Shown here: positions 51,612-60,232 of the stretch, piece after piece
Numbering within the stretch: position 1 is the first letter of the stretch
Layout of the letters: every line of letters begins with the position of its first letter
NCBI GenBank assembly: GCA_945929965.1
Contig: CAMEOT010000016.1
Span: forward strand, 1-64,000
DNA: 64,000 nucleotides
Direction of reading: 5' to 3'
Source: an uncultured Lachnospiraceae bacterium
GTDB taxonomy: Bacteria; Bacillota; Clostridia; Lachnospirales; Lachnospiraceae
Program-made: the position numbers and the translations under genes
The notes under the pieces: model-generated
What the model saw: only the letters and a program-made list of their open reading frames with translations
Told to the model about the DNA's origin: nothing
Database searches by the model: none

Positions 51612-52685
51612 CTATTTCTTGAATATGTATCTGTTATCCATGGTCTTCATTACATCCACAATGTGAATATCTTCGTTCTCCGGAAGTGCCAGATTCAAAA
51701 TACTGTTATCCCGGAAACTTACCAGAATGGGACGCAGTACATTTTCTTCATTTTCATTTAATACCAGTGCCTTTTCTCCGGTGCTGAGTTCCACGCTGGC
51801 CCCGGGCGGCAGAATATTGATGGATCGGATCAGTGCCCGCACCGTCTCCGGATCATAGACCTCGGGGTGTTCTGTGAATTCCTGGATGGCTTTCACTTCC
51901 GACTGTGCCGTGCCCTGCAGCGTCATGGCAGTAATCTCATCATAGCGGTTCGCCACCAGCAGGACATTCGCTCCCGCCAGCATCTTGTACCGGCTCTTCT
52001 CTCCGTCCGCCAGGAACAGATCCAACTGTTTTCTGGCTACCTGCTGGCAGATTCTGCGGATATTCATTCCATCGGTTGCAAAGGCTTCCTCGATCATCCC
52101 ATAGGCTTCTTCCTGGGTCTCACAGTTTCTGAGCATGTCTTCCCCTGAGTAGGGTGCTCCGTAATACACAGCATCTTTTTTTCTCAGTTTTCCCATATCG
52201 TGGAGAATTGCAGCACATACCGTATGGTACTGTTCTTCCCGTCTTAGATTCATTACATGGGTGATCATGGCACAGAGTATTGCCACATTCAGGGAATGTC
52301 TGGAGACATAGTCCTCCAGGCTCCTCAGATTCTGATAGAAATTGATCTTCTCATCCAAATGTCCGTAATTACGGATGACCATGTCTGCAATTGCCTGGGT
52401 ACGACTCTGCTTCCTGGTCTTCAGGATACGCTCCTGTTCCTCCTCGATGGCGCCAACTGCCTTGATCTGGAACCGTTCAAACTCCAGATCCTCCTGTGTC
52501 ATGGGAGGAAGCGGTTCTGCCGGTTCCAGCACGTAGACGCCGATCAGTCCGAAATTGCGGATACTTTCTATTGCCTGTACTGACAAAAGGGAATTCCGGT
52601 CAAACAAAAGAATACTTTTCTTATTATAAACAGGTCTCGCCAGACGCATTCCTGTCTTTAAGTCTTCCGTTCTCACAAAGTGCAT
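51612..52685 (-). CDS. HD-domain protein, degenerate HD-GYP-like
   Basis: 357 residues. N-terminal region of about 110 residues of the type found in Gram-positive HD-GYP proteins (RLARPVYNKKSILLF), then an HD domain with H-N-AILCAMITH and HDMGK (about 187-191). In HD-GYP proteins a GYP motif and further metal ligands follow; I see NRYDEITAM (typical) but no GYP-like HHE-DG-GYP stretch, so phosphodiesterase activity on c-di-GMP is doubtful. Next to pilT, a c-di-GMP-linked role in pilus control is a guess. Confidence 0.75.
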   Translation of the reverse strand: MHFVRTEDLKTGMRLARPVYNKKSILLFDRNSLLSVQAIESIRNFGLIGVYVLEPAEPLPPMTQEDLEFERFQIKAVGAIEEEQERILKTRKQSRTQAIADMVIRNYGHLDEKINFYQNLRSLEDYVSRHSLNVAILCAMITHVMNLRREEQYHTVCAAILHDMGKLRKKDAVYYGAPYSGEDMLRNCETQEEAYGMIEEAFATDGMNIRRICQQVARKQLDLFLADGEKSRYKMLAGANVLLVANRYDEITAMTLQGTAQSEVKAIQEFTEHPEVYDPETVRALIRSINILPPGASVELSTGEKALVLNENEENVLRPILVSFRDNSILNLALPENEDIHIVDVMKTMDNRYIFKK

Positions 52686-52724
52686 CCCTGTCCCCCCTTT
52701 ATCCTGTGTAGTAAAACTATTACC

Positions 52725-52753
52725 AATATATCACAGCGCCGTACTCTTGACAA
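52725..52753 (-). promoter_or_regulatory. SigA-type promoter for the HD-domain-pilT operon
   Basis: Minus-strand reading: -35 TTGTCA (52748-52753), 17-base spacer, -10 TATATT (52725-52730). The leader is about 35 bases. It sits in the 75-base gap after sigK and gives pilT a promoter independent of the sporulation genes. Confidence 0.75.
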
Positions 52754-52760
52754 GCCTGCG

Positions 52761-53396
52761 TTATTCTTCCTTCAGCTCTGCTGCCAGCTTCTGCAGTGCC
52801 CTTTTTTCCATGCGGGAGACATAGCTTCTCGAGATCCCTAAAGTATCTCCCACTTCCTGCTGTGTATGTTCTTTGTATCCTAAAATTCCGTAACGCATCA
52901 CCAGAATCTGGTACTCTCTCTCTGTCAGGCAGTGGTCTAACGCCACCAGCAGGCGTTTTCTGTTTCTCCCCAGTTCCAGATCCTCTACCACGTCTCTCTG
53001 CTTCTCTTCGATCACATCCAGCAGATGAATGGCATTGCCTTCCTTATCCTGACCGATGGGTTCGTACAGAGAGACTTCTCTGGATAATTTTTTGCGACTG
53101 CGCAGCATCATCAGAAGTTCATTGTCAATGCAACGGCAGGCATAGGTAGCCAGTCTCCCTTTGCCGGAATCAAAGGAATTCACCGCTTTGATCAGCCCGA
53201 TACACCCGATGGAGATCAGATCTTCCATATCTTCCTCTACATTTTGATATTTTTTCACAATGTGCGCCACCAGACGCAGGTTTCTCTCTACCAGAATCTC
53301 TTTCGCCTGTCTGGCTTCTTCCACGGTACCTTCCCTGAGCATACGGATATAATAAGCTTCTTCTTCCGCGGTTAATGGCTGTTGAAAGGTCTTCAA
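52761..53396 (-). CDS. sigK: Sporulation sigma factor SigK, no pro-sequence
   Basis: Late mother-cell sigma factor. Region 2 is complete (NLRLVAHIVKKYQ, EDLISIGCIGLIKAV, LATYACRCIDNELLM) and region 4 ends in TQQEVGDTLGISRSYVSRMEKRALQK; the SLYEPIGQDKEGN block is SigK-typical. 211 residues: the protein begins at QQPLT, where B. subtilis pro-SigK has already passed its 20-residue membrane pro-peptide, so no proteolytic activation is expected, as in Clostridioides difficile. The GGAGGTG site 6 bases upstream supports this start. The gene is uninterrupted (no skin element). A SigE/SigK-like promoter lies upstream. Confidence 0.9.
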   Translation of the reverse strand: MKTFQQPLTAEEEAYYIRMLREGTVEEARQAKEILVERNLRLVAHIVKKYQNVEEDMEDLISIGCIGLIKAVNSFDSGKGRLATYACRCIDNELLMMLRSRKKLSREVSLYEPIGQDKEGNAIHLLDVIEEKQRDVVEDLELGRNRKRLLVALDHCLTEREYQILVMRYGILGYKEHTQQEVGDTLGISRSYVSRMEKRALQKLAAELKEE

Positions 53397-53407
53397 AGAG
53401 CACCTCC

Positions 53408-53449
53408 GTGGACAGTTGCTTATGATAGTTTATGTGATTTTCTGTCCAC
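53408..53449. repeat. Inverted repeat framing the sigK promoter
   Basis: A perfect 8-bp inverted repeat, 53408-53415 (gtggacag) and 53442-53449 (ctgtccac), with 26 bases between its arms. The candidate -10 (53426-53434) lies in the middle and the right arm lies in the spacer. It could be an operator, or an RNA hairpin that covers the ribosome site region of sigK. Confidence 0.5.
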
Positions 53450-53453
53450 AAGT
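53426..53453 (-). promoter_or_regulatory. Candidate SigK/SigE promoter for sigK
   Basis: Minus-strand reading: -35 AC (53452-53453), 17-base spacer, -10 CATAAACTA (53426-53434), which matches the SigK pattern AC-N17-CATANNNTA fully; SigE has a similar -10. It suggests mother-cell-specific expression and possibly autoregulation. The short -35 makes chance matches possible. Confidence 0.5.
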
Positions 53454-53476
53454 GCCTGTCAGTCTCCTACGGATCT

Positions 53477-54631
53477 TCAGAATAAAAACTGTGCCATCAC
53501 ATAATTGCTAAGATCCAGTCCTCTCTTGGTCAGTGCCAGGTAACGTCCTCTGTTTTCCTCTTCCCTTACCGTTAACAGTCCGTCCGCCACATTTTTCGCG
53601 ATCACTTTTCCGTAGACCTCTTCCGGACTTTTTCCGTACTGTTTCTCAAAATCTTCGTAAGACACGCCTCTGACCAGACGCAGCCCCAGGAACATGGTCT
53701 CTTCCATCTGTTCCTGTGTGGTAAGGCTCTGTTCTTCTTCCCGACAGGCAAACGAATGTGCCAGATAAGTGTTGAGATCTCTTCCGTTCTGAAATCTCAC
53801 GTTGTCGATCAGGGAAGCCGCCCCGATGCCAAATCCCAGATAATCTCTCCGGATCCAGTAGCCCACATTATGTCTGCATTCATAGCCGTCTAAAGCATAA
53901 TTGGAGATCTCATAGCGATGAAAACCGTATTTCGCCAGCACCTCTATGGTCTCCTCATACATGGCGCGTTCCGTATCTTCTTCCGGCAGGGGCAGTTCTC
54001 CTCTCTCTGCCATCGCCGCAAAAGGGGTCCCCTCCTCCACGATCAGGCTGTAGGCTGAGATATGCTGTGGCATGGGCTCTAAATGCAGCACCTTTTCCAG
54101 TGTGTCCCTGTAACTGGCAAGGGTCTGTCCCGGCAGTCCGCTCATGACATCCACATTGATGTTCGTAAAGCCTGCTTCCACCGCCTCACGATACACCTGA
54201 ACAAAGCTGCCAAAATCATGGATCCTGCCCAGCATTTTAAGTTCTTTCTCCTGTGCCGACTGCATACCGATGCTGAGACGGTTGATTCCCGCTGCATGAA
54301 AGGCTGTGAATTTTTCCGCAGTGGCAGTGCCCGGATTCACCTCCATAGTGATCTCCGCATCCTCCGCCAGGGTAAATCCTTCCCGGATATGTTCCATCAG
54401 CTGATTTATGCGGTCTCCGGATAACAGGGATGGGGTTCCTCCGCCGATAAATACGCTGGTTACGATACGGTCTTTATAATCTTTTGCTCTTCCCTCAATC
54501 TCTGCAAAAAGTGCAGCCATATAGGCTTCCCGGGTCTGCTCCGTGGCAGGGGCAGACAGGAAATCACAATAGCTGCACTTTTTTACGCAAAAGGGGATAT
54601 GAATGTATAATTCCAGTTCCTTCGGATTCAT
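53477..54631 (-). CDS. hemW: Heme chaperone HemW (radical SAM, HemN-like)
   Basis: Radical SAM protein with the CX3CX2C cluster motif CVKKCSYC near the N-terminus (residues 15-22), GGGTPSLL (about 67-74), the SAM-binding MEVNPGTA region, and the HemW-type C-terminal wing. 384 residues. HemW relatives deliver heme; earlier annotated as oxygen-independent coproporphyrinogen oxidase, but HemN itself has a different N-terminus. Follows lepA by 29 bases, the common gpr-spoIIP-lepA-hemW order. Confidence 0.93.
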   Translation of the reverse strand: MNPKELELYIHIPFCVKKCSYCDFLSAPATEQTREAYMAALFAEIEGRAKDYKDRIVTSVFIGGGTPSLLSGDRINQLMEHIREGFTLAEDAEITMEVNPGTATAEKFTAFHAAGINRLSIGMQSAQEKELKMLGRIHDFGSFVQVYREAVEAGFTNINVDVMSGLPGQTLASYRDTLEKVLHLEPMPQHISAYSLIVEEGTPFAAMAERGELPLPEEDTERAMYEETIEVLAKYGFHRYEISNYALDGYECRHNVGYWIRRDYLGFGIGAASLIDNVRFQNGRDLNTYLAHSFACREEEQSLTTQEQMEETMFLGLRLVRGVSYEDFEKQYGKSPEEVYGKVIAKNVADGLLTVREEENRGRYLALTKRGLDLSNYVMAQFLF

Positions 54632-54660
54632 ATTGCTCCTTTTTTGTATAGAACTTATTA

Positions 54661-56478
54661 TTAATTTTTATCATCCAGCTTCAGGACGCTCATAAATGCC
54701 TTCTGGGGGATCTCTACATTACCGAACTGACGCATACGTTTCTTACCCTCTTTCTGCTTCTCCAGCAGCTTCTTCTTACGGGTAATATCACCGCCGTAGC
54801 ATTTCGCCAGCACATCCTTACGCATGGCCTTTACGGTCTCTCTGGCAATGACTTTGCCGCCGATGGCTGCCTGAATGGGGATCTCGAAAAGATGTCTGGG
54901 GATCTCGTCCTTCAGCTTCTCGCACATCTTGCGTCCTCTCTCGTAAGCGGAGTCCGCACAGACGATAAAGGACAGGGCATCCACTTCCTCACGGTTGATG
55001 AGGATGTCCAACTTCACCAGATTGGATCTCTCGTAACCCTTTAAGTCATAGTCAAAAGAAGCATAACCGCGAGAACGGGATTTCAACGCATCGAAGAAAT
55101 CATAAATGATCTCATTTAAGGGCAGTTCGTATTTTAACAGTGCTCTGGTACCCTCGATGTATTCCATACCGAGGTATTTGCCCCGTCGCTCCTGACACAG
55201 CTCCATAATGGAACCGATGAATTCGGAAGTAACCATAATCTCCGCATTTACAACCGGTTCTTCCATATATTCAATCTCGGAAGGATCCGGCAGGTTGGAG
55301 GGGTTGGTCAGTTCGATCACTTCACCGTTGGTCTTGTGCACCTTATAGACTACGCCGGGAGCGGTAGTCACCAGATCGAGGTTGTACTCTCTCTCCAGAC
55401 GCTCCTGAATAATCTCTAAGTGTAACAGTCCTAAGAATCCGCATCGGAAACCAAATCCCAGTGCCACGGAAGTCTCCGGTTCATAGAACAGGGAGGCATC
55501 GTTTAACTGTAACTTCTCCAGTGCATCCCGCAGATCCGGGTACTTGGAACCGTCTGCGGGGTACAGTCCGCAGTATACCATGGACTGTACTTTTTTATAA
55601 CCGGGCAGGGGCTCTGCGCAGGGATTGTTGTCATCCGTCACGGTATCGCCCACCGCGGTGTCTTTTACATTTTTAATGGAAGCGGTAATATAGCCTACCA
55701 TTCCCGCGGAAAGCTCGTCGCAGGGGATGAACTGTCCCGCTCCGAAATAGCCGACCTCTACAACTTCTTCCTTCGCTCCGGTAGCCATCATACGGATCAT
55801 GGTACCTTTTTTCACTGTACCTTCCATGACACGGCAGAATATGATAACACCCTTATAGGAATCATATACGGAGTCGAAGATCAGCGCCTGCAGCGGCTTG
55901 TCGGGGCTGCCCTTGGGTGCGGGGATCTTTTTCACGATCTGCTCTAAGACTTCCTCAATGCCGATACCGTTCTTCGCGGAGATCAACGGTGCATCCTGTG
56001 CTTCGATGCCGATGACATCCTCGATCTCCTCGATGACTCTCTGGGGATCTGCGCTGGGCAGGTCGATTTTATTAATCACCGGAAATACATCCAGGTCATG
56101 ATCCAGTGCCAGATAGACATTTGCCAGGGTCTGCGCCTCAATGCCCTGCGCCGCATCCACGACGAGGATTGCGCCGTCACAGGCTGCCAGGGAACGACTG
56201 ACCTCGTAATTGAAGTCTACATGTCCCGGTGTGTCGATGAGGTTGAAAATATATTCCTCTCCGTCCTGTGCCTTATATACGGTACGCACGGCCTGCGCCT
56301 TGATGGTGATACCACGTTCTCTCTCCAGGTCCATGTTGTCCAGTACCTGTGCCTGCATCTCTCTGCTGGTGAGCAGACCTGTCTTCTCGATAATGCGGTC
56401 TGCCAGGGTGGATTTGCCGTGATCTATATGTGCCACAATACAAAAATTGCGGATCTTACTCTGGTCTATTGCTGCCAT
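54661..56478 (-). CDS. lepA: Elongation factor 4 (back-translocase LepA)
   Basis: Ribosome-binding GTPase that acts on stalled or pre-translocated ribosomes. G domain with G1 [10 protein letters not shown]2/G3 DTPGHVDF and NKID; then domains II, III, V and the LepA-specific C-terminal domain with [15 protein letters not shown] choose the ATG at 56478 ([12 protein letters not shown]), 7 bases after AAAGGA, giving 605 residues; the ATG at 56499 lacks a ribosome site and lies only about 10 bases from the predicted transcription start. Own promoter at 56516-56545. Confidence 0.96.
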   Translation of the reverse strand: MAAIDQSKIRNFCIVAHIDHGKSTLADRIIEKTGLLTSREMQAQVLDNMDLERERGITIKAQAVRTVYKAQDGEEYIFNLIDTPGHVDFNYEVSRSLAACDGAILVVDAAQGIEAQTLANVYLALDHDLDVFPVINKIDLPSADPQRVIEEIEDVIGIEAQDAPLISAKNGIGIEEVLEQIVKKIPAPKGSPDKPLQALIFDSVYDSYKGVIIFCRVMEGTVKKGTMIRMMATGAKEEVVEVGYFGAGQFIPCDELSAGMVGYITASIKNVKDTAVGDTVTDDNNPCAEPLPGYKKVQSMVYCGLYPADGSKYPDLRDALEKLQLNDASLFYEPETSVALGFGFRCGFLGLLHLEIIQERLEREYNLDLVTTAPGVVYKVHKTNGEVIELTNPSNLPDPSEIEYMEEPVVNAEIMVTSEFIGSIMELCQERRGKYLGMEYIEGTRALLKYELPLNEIIYDFFDALKSRSRGYASFDYDLKGYERSNLVKLDILINREEVDALSFIVCADSAYERGRKMCEKLKDEIPRHLFEIPIQAAIGGKVIARETVKAMRKDVLAKCYGGDITRKKKLLEKQKEGKKRMRQFGNVEIPQKAFMSVLKLDDKN

Positions 56479-56515
56479 ACTACTGTCCTTTCCTGACATA
56501 TTCTTACGTCTGACA

Positions 56516-56545
56516 ATTGTAGCATAAATTCCGCATTCTTGTCTA
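56516..56545 (-). promoter_or_regulatory. SigA-type promoter for lepA-hemW
   Basis: Minus-strand reading: -35 TAGACA (56540-56545), 18-base spacer, -10 TACAAT (56516-56521), start near 56509. It allows lepA expression during growth, independent of the sporulation genes gpr and spoIIP upstream. Confidence 0.75.
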
Positions 56546-56568
56546 TGTTTTTGCTTCGATTCCTTGTC

Positions 56569-57747
56569 TTATTCTCCCCTTAGCACCATATCCAGGATAT
56601 GTGCCAGCGGATCACAGGCATTCATGGCTTCCTCCACCGTATTGTTCTGTGCTCCCAGTTCCACCAGAAGCGTCCGGGGGCGTAAGTGCATGTTGTACCG
56701 GTACCCCTTTAAGTAGATCCGGCGGGTCAGTCCCGGATAATATTCCGCTGCCTTTAACTGCATCTGAAAGGAAAATGCCAGGTTTGCCTCCTGGTTTTCA
56801 TTCTGAAGATAGTCGATATCTCCGGTCTTGCGGGTACGGCTGAGCCCGTTAAAAAACATAAAACGCGCAGTGGGTCTGCCCTGAAGATCTGTTACCAGTC
56901 TCGTTCCTTCTGCCACCTCATCCCGGTGCAGATCTATGATCACCTGTATGGAAGGATTCTCTGTAAGGATCTGTTCCACCGCCGGAAGGGCTTTGGAATA
57001 CGCATTGTCTCTGGTCTCCACATCATACTCGCCGGTATGGTGCAATACACGATAGCCGTATTGCTCAGTCAGGATCTGTGTCAGGTGCTCTCCCACCCCT
57101 ACGATACCGGTATTCACATCTCCCGGCACAGAATCCGCAAAAGATTCCTGGGAATGGGTGTGATAGATCAAAATCTGCGGTTCCTCACCCTCTTTTGCCA
57201 GTGTCATATCCATCCCCAGGAGTTTTTCCGCGGACAGTTGATCACTACCCGCCATGGTATTGGCATCGATGGCATAGAAATTCTGCACCAGGGTTTCATA
57301 ATCGGACAGCTGCGTTCTGTCGATCTGCACCTGTCTGGATGCCGGATGAAATCCTCCTGCCACCGCCCCGATTGTCTGCTCTACGTGCTCCGGATTCTGC
57401 GCTGCCTGTGTCTGTTCTTCCGGGGACTGCGGAAACAGAAGTTCCTCACTGATCAGATCCTCCGTGGTCAGTGTCCTGCAGGTAGTCTCATCCTCCGCGA
57501 TCTGCGTTTTTTGCTCCGGCAGGCTTCCGTAGCCCAATAGCGGAACCACCTCTTCCATACTCTGCTGAAGCGACCATCCAAAGCCGCCTGTCTCTCCCGG
57601 GAAAGCGCCTGCTCCGGTAAACACCGGGAATTCATTTGTTCCGCCATCCACCAGCAGCAGTCCGCAGACAACCGCCAGAAAAAGCAGTTTCGGCCGTCCG
57701 GCGGCATTCTCAGTTTTTTTCACTGTCCACGCTTTCCTTCCGCACAT
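56569..57747 (-). CDS. spoIIP: Stage II sporulation protein P (SpoIIP)
   Basis: Amidase/endopeptidase that thins septal peptidoglycan during engulfment with SpoIID and SpoIIM. After an N-terminal signal-anchor (about 18-36) and a long variable region, the catalytic domain (about 190-390) shows ILIYHTHSQESF with the zinc-binding His, and IIDLHRDEV, plus a C-terminal LVELGAQNNTVEEAM block. 392 residues. The ATG at 57747 has AAGGGAG very close; a GTG nine codons in (57723) follows AAGGAA and is an alternative start. Expressed with gpr. Confidence 0.93.
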   Translation of the reverse strand: MCGRKAWTVKKTENAAGRPKLLFLAVVCGLLLVDGGTNEFPVFTGAGAFPGETGGFGWSLQQSMEEVVPLLGYGSLPEQKTQIAEDETTCRTLTTEDLISEELLFPQSPEEQTQAAQNPEHVEQTIGAVAGGFHPASRQVQIDRTQLSDYETLVQNFYAIDANTMAGSDQLSAEKLLGMDMTLAKEGEEPQILIYHTHSQESFADSVPGDVNTGIVGVGEHLTQILTEQYGYRVLHHTGEYDVETRDNAYSKALPAVEQILTENPSIQVIIDLHRDEVAEGTRLVTDLQGRPTARFMFFNGLSRTRKTGDIDYLQNENQEANLAFSFQMQLKAAEYYPGLTRRIYLKGYRYNMHLRPRTLLVELGAQNNTVEEAMNACDPLAHILDMVLRGE

Positions 57748-57767
57748 TCTCCCTTATATATATGCGT

Positions 57768-58688
57768 CTATACCCAGTTTTTTTCCATGGCAATATTGAT
57801 TCCTTCGGATACGGTATAGCTGACACGTTTGATTACGGAATCAATATCTTTTCCGGTCATATACATATTATTCAGTTCTGCGAATGCCATCCGGTGCTGT
57901 CCCATGTATTTCACGGCATCGAACTCCTTCTCCCCGTTCATCAGTTTCTCCAGGGCATCTCCCACGATGGTGGCCGCATCCACCACTGTGGGGATCCCGA
58001 TGGCGATCACCGGCACTCCCAGGGTCTCTTCCGTCAGGGCATTTCTGTGATTCCCCACTCCGGATCCCGGCTGGATGCCGGTATTGGTGATCTGGATCGT
58101 ACGGTTTAGCCTTCTGGTACTGCGGGCTGCCAGGGCATCCACAACGATCAATACATCCGGTTCCGTCTCCTTCACTACACCGCCTATGATCTCCGCTGTC
58201 TCCATACCGGTCTTCGCCATCACCCCCGGTTCAATGCTGCTGACCAGATTCATGCGGGTACAGTTATAGGCTGCCTTCCCATAGGCTCTGACTACATGCC
58301 TGGTGATCAGCAGATTGTCCACCACCTGAGGCCCCAGGGCATCCGCAGTCACTTCCCGGTTCCCAAGTCCTACGATCAATACCGCCAGTTCTTCCTGCTC
58401 CTGCGGCAACATTTTTAACAGTTCTTCCGCCAGTGCCTCCGAGATCTCTCTGTGATAATCATCATCCGGTTCCACCATGGCGGGGGCTTCCATGGTCACA
58501 TAGACTCCCATGGGTTTCCCCAGTGTCTTTTCCGCATTTTTGGTGTCGATGGTCACCTTAGTGGTCCGGATATCCGTCTCTTCTTCATAGTGTTCTTCCA
58601 CCGACACTCCCCGCAATTTGCTCTCTTCCTCATTGACACTTTCCCGCGCCTCCAGCGCCAGGTCTGTTCTGATCTGAAAAGTCTCCAT
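57768..58688 (-). CDS. gpr: Germination protease GPR
   Basis: Spore-core endopeptidase that degrades small acid-soluble proteins at germination; made as a zymogen. The N-terminal pro-segment METFQIRTDLALEARE resembles the SASP-like cleavage sequence where GPR processes itself. The core has VGLGNREVTADALGPQVV and DALAARSTRRLNRTIQ (with conserved Asp residues), typical of family A25. 306 residues. Divergent from rpsT and upstream of spoIIP by 20 bases. A forespore promoter is expected, but I could not place one with confidence. Confidence 0.95.
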   Translation of the reverse strand: METFQIRTDLALEARESVNEEESKLRGVSVEEHYEEETDIRTTKVTIDTKNAEKTLGKPMGVYVTMEAPAMVEPDDDYHREISEALAEELLKMLPQEQEELAVLIVGLGNREVTADALGPQVVDNLLITRHVVRAYGKAAYNCTRMNLVSSIEPGVMAKTGMETAEIIGGVVKETEPDVLIVVDALAARSTRRLNRTIQITNTGIQPGSGVGNHRNALTEETLGVPVIAIGIPTVVDAATIVGDALEKLMNGEKEFDAVKYMGQHRMAFAELNNMYMTGKDIDSVIKRVSYTVSEGINIAMEKNWV

Positions 58689-58762
58689 TTTCTAACCTCT
58701 GTCCGCCTTTCATAGATACCATATTTGTGTAATATTTTTTGCAAAAATGCGCAAAATATGTA

Positions 58763-58791
58763 TTGACAAAAGCTGGCAGATTGTCTAAACT
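58763..58791 (+). promoter_or_regulatory. SigA-type promoter for rpsT
   Basis: -35 TTGACA (58763-58768, perfect), 17-base spacer, -10 TAAACT (58786-58791). Start near 58798; the leader is about 90 bases. It points away from gpr, whose own promoter should lie in the shared 199-base gap. Confidence 0.75.
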
Positions 58792-58887
58792 ACAATAGTA
58801 TGTTTACGTTAGTCTTCCGTGTCTGGCTAAAGTGAAACATTTCTTGTAAATTATAATTTTATTGTATACATTATGGAGGTGTACGAC

Positions 58888-59151
58888 TTGGCTAACATTA
58901 AATCTGCAAAAAAGAGAATTTTAGTATCCCGCACAAGAGCTGACAGAAACAAAGCTATCCGTTCCGGCGTTAAGACCGCTATCAAGAAGGTATACGCTGT
59001 AATCGAGACCGGTGACAAGGAAGCTGCTAAGACTGAACTGGCTGCTGCTACCAAGACCATCGAGATGGCTACTTCTAAGGGTGTTTACCACAAGAACAAC
59101 GCTGCAAGAAAGGTTTCCCGTCTGAGCAAAGCTGTTAACGGAATGGCTTAA
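58888..59151 (+). CDS. rpsT: 30S ribosomal protein S20
   Basis: Binds 16S rRNA early in small-subunit assembly. The start is a TTG at 58888 (M-ANIKSAKKRI) with a GGAGGT site 7 bases upstream, giving 87 residues, the family length; the frame open from the ATG at 58873 is only five codons longer. The only plus-strand protein gene in the window. Its codon use is strongly biased, as expected for ribosomal genes. TTG starts for rpsT are also known in other bacteria, where they limit its translation. Confidence 0.96.
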   Translation: MANIKSAKKRILVSRTRADRNKAIRSGVKTAIKKVYAVIETGDKEAAKTELAAATKTIEMATSKGVYHKNNAARKVSRLSKAVNGMA

Positions 59152-59186
59152 TTTTTCTTGAACCGATACAGAATTTAAGACATACT

Positions 59187-59218
59187 AAAAGCACCTATAC
59201 CGTCATGTAGGTGCTTTT
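59187..59218 (+). terminator. Terminator of rpsT
   Basis: Perfect 11-bp stem, 59187-59197 (aaaagcaccta) with 59208-59218 (taggtgctttt), 10-base loop, with U/A runs on both sides. It lies 35 bases after the rpsT stop codon and can work in both directions, which suits the convergent minus-strand gene at 59276-60205. Confidence 0.85.
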
Positions 59219-59230
59219 ATTGTGCAATTT

Positions 59231-59261
59231 AATATGCGCAGGTGATAAGCCCGCGCATATT
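59231..59261 (-). terminator. Hairpin downstream of TPM-domain gene
   Basis: Stem 59231-59239 (aatatgcgc) with 59253-59261 (gcgcatatt), 9 bp perfect, 15 bases past the stop codon of the 59276 gene. No U run follows, so termination may depend on the next hairpin (59187-59218) as well. Confidence 0.5.
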
Positions 59262-59275
59262 TATTTTCTTATTCT

Positions 59276-60205
59276 TTATCTTCTGTGTCCACCGCCGCCG
59301 TGGCTTACGCCGCTGCTGCTTCGATGGCTTCCGCCATGACCTCCGCTGTGGTGACTGCTTCCGCCGCTGCTACTGCTGGTCTCGATTCTTCTGGTAACCA
59401 CATTCTTACGCAGGTACTGATCTCTGGTATCGTTGATCCTGGGCTTTTTACCATCGACATACTGGTTCGTTGTGGTGGTATCTTTCGCTTTGTTCTGATG
59501 CAGATTCACCGCTGCATAGATCAGCGCAACAACAAGTCCCGTCAGGATCCAGGGTGCAAAGGTCATAGGCATGCTTTCCCGGCTCTCTTCCATGGTCCTG
59601 GTCACATAACTAATGCAATTCTTATACGCTTTGTAGGGACTTTCGTCTATGTAGTCATCTACTGCATATAATGCCTGGTCGATCTCATAATTTCCGAAAT
59701 AGTCATAGACATTTCCACAGGTGGACAGCCAGCTTCCCTTCTGTCCCTCATAAGAATTGTCCAGCAACAGGACACCGTTACCGTGTACCTTGTTATAGCC
59801 GTAATTGTTATAGTCGTAGAAATTATCCGCCAGATCTCTCATGGCTGTCTCCCAGTCGGTACTTCCCACCTCTTTTGCGTGGAACGCTTCCGGCAGATTG
59901 GGATTCTGTAAATCATATTCTACCGATTCGGAGATCGTTACAATGACGATATCCGCCTGAATCTTCTCCTCACACTCTGCAATATATTCCCGCAGGCTCT
60001 GCTCCTCTTCGTCTGTCAGCATATCCGCATAGTCATACACACGCTCTGCGGGCTCCTGATTGTTCCCCCGGACGGTCTTGGGTGTGAGCAGGTGAACAAC
60101 TGCCGCCCCGATGGTAATTACCGCCAGTATCCCGGCAATGATGAACCATATTTTAAAATATTTGAAGTACTGTCTCAGCGCTTCTCTTTTAATATCTTTT
60201 TCCAT
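59276..60205 (-). CDS. TPM-domain membrane protein
   Basis: 309 residues. A membrane helix at about 17-41, then a TPM domain (about 60-195: YDYADMLTDEEEQSLREYI, QADIVIVT, GNGVLLL), a second helix (about 215-235), and a Ser/His/Gly-rich tail (about 275-309) in which SGG and HGG units alternate. TPM domains are found in psb32/YgcG-like proteins in membranes. The tail could bind metals or be disordered; YgcG relatives have a similar Gly/Ser-rich end. Close to the zinc-ribbon gene (27 bases), with which it is probably co-expressed. Confidence 0.85.
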   Translation of the reverse strand: MEKDIKREALRQYFKYFKIWFIIAGILAVITIGAAVVHLLTPKTVRGNNQEPAERVYDYADMLTDEEEQSLREYIAECEEKIQADIVIVTISESVEYDLQNPNLPEAFHAKEVGSTDWETAMRDLADNFYDYNNYGYNKVHGNGVLLLDNSYEGQKGSWLSTCGNVYDYFGNYEIDQALYAVDDYIDESPYKAYKNCISYVTRTMEESRESMPMTFAPWILTGLVVALIYAAVNLHQNKAKDTTTTNQYVDGKKPRINDTRDQYLRKNVVTRRIETSSSSGGSSHHSGGHGGSHRSSSGVSHGGGGHRR

Positions 60206-60232
60206 TGTCCCGTTATCCTTCCCTCATAATCT

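Noticed and set aside
52761..53396. skin-like prophage interruption of sigK
   Set aside because: The sigK frame is continuous through regions 2 to 4, with no recombinase nearby.
58689..58762. Forespore (SigF/SigG) promoter for gpr
   Set aside because: Candidates such as GCATT with a CA-rich -10 are weak and irregularly spaced; the region is too A-T-rich to decide by eye.
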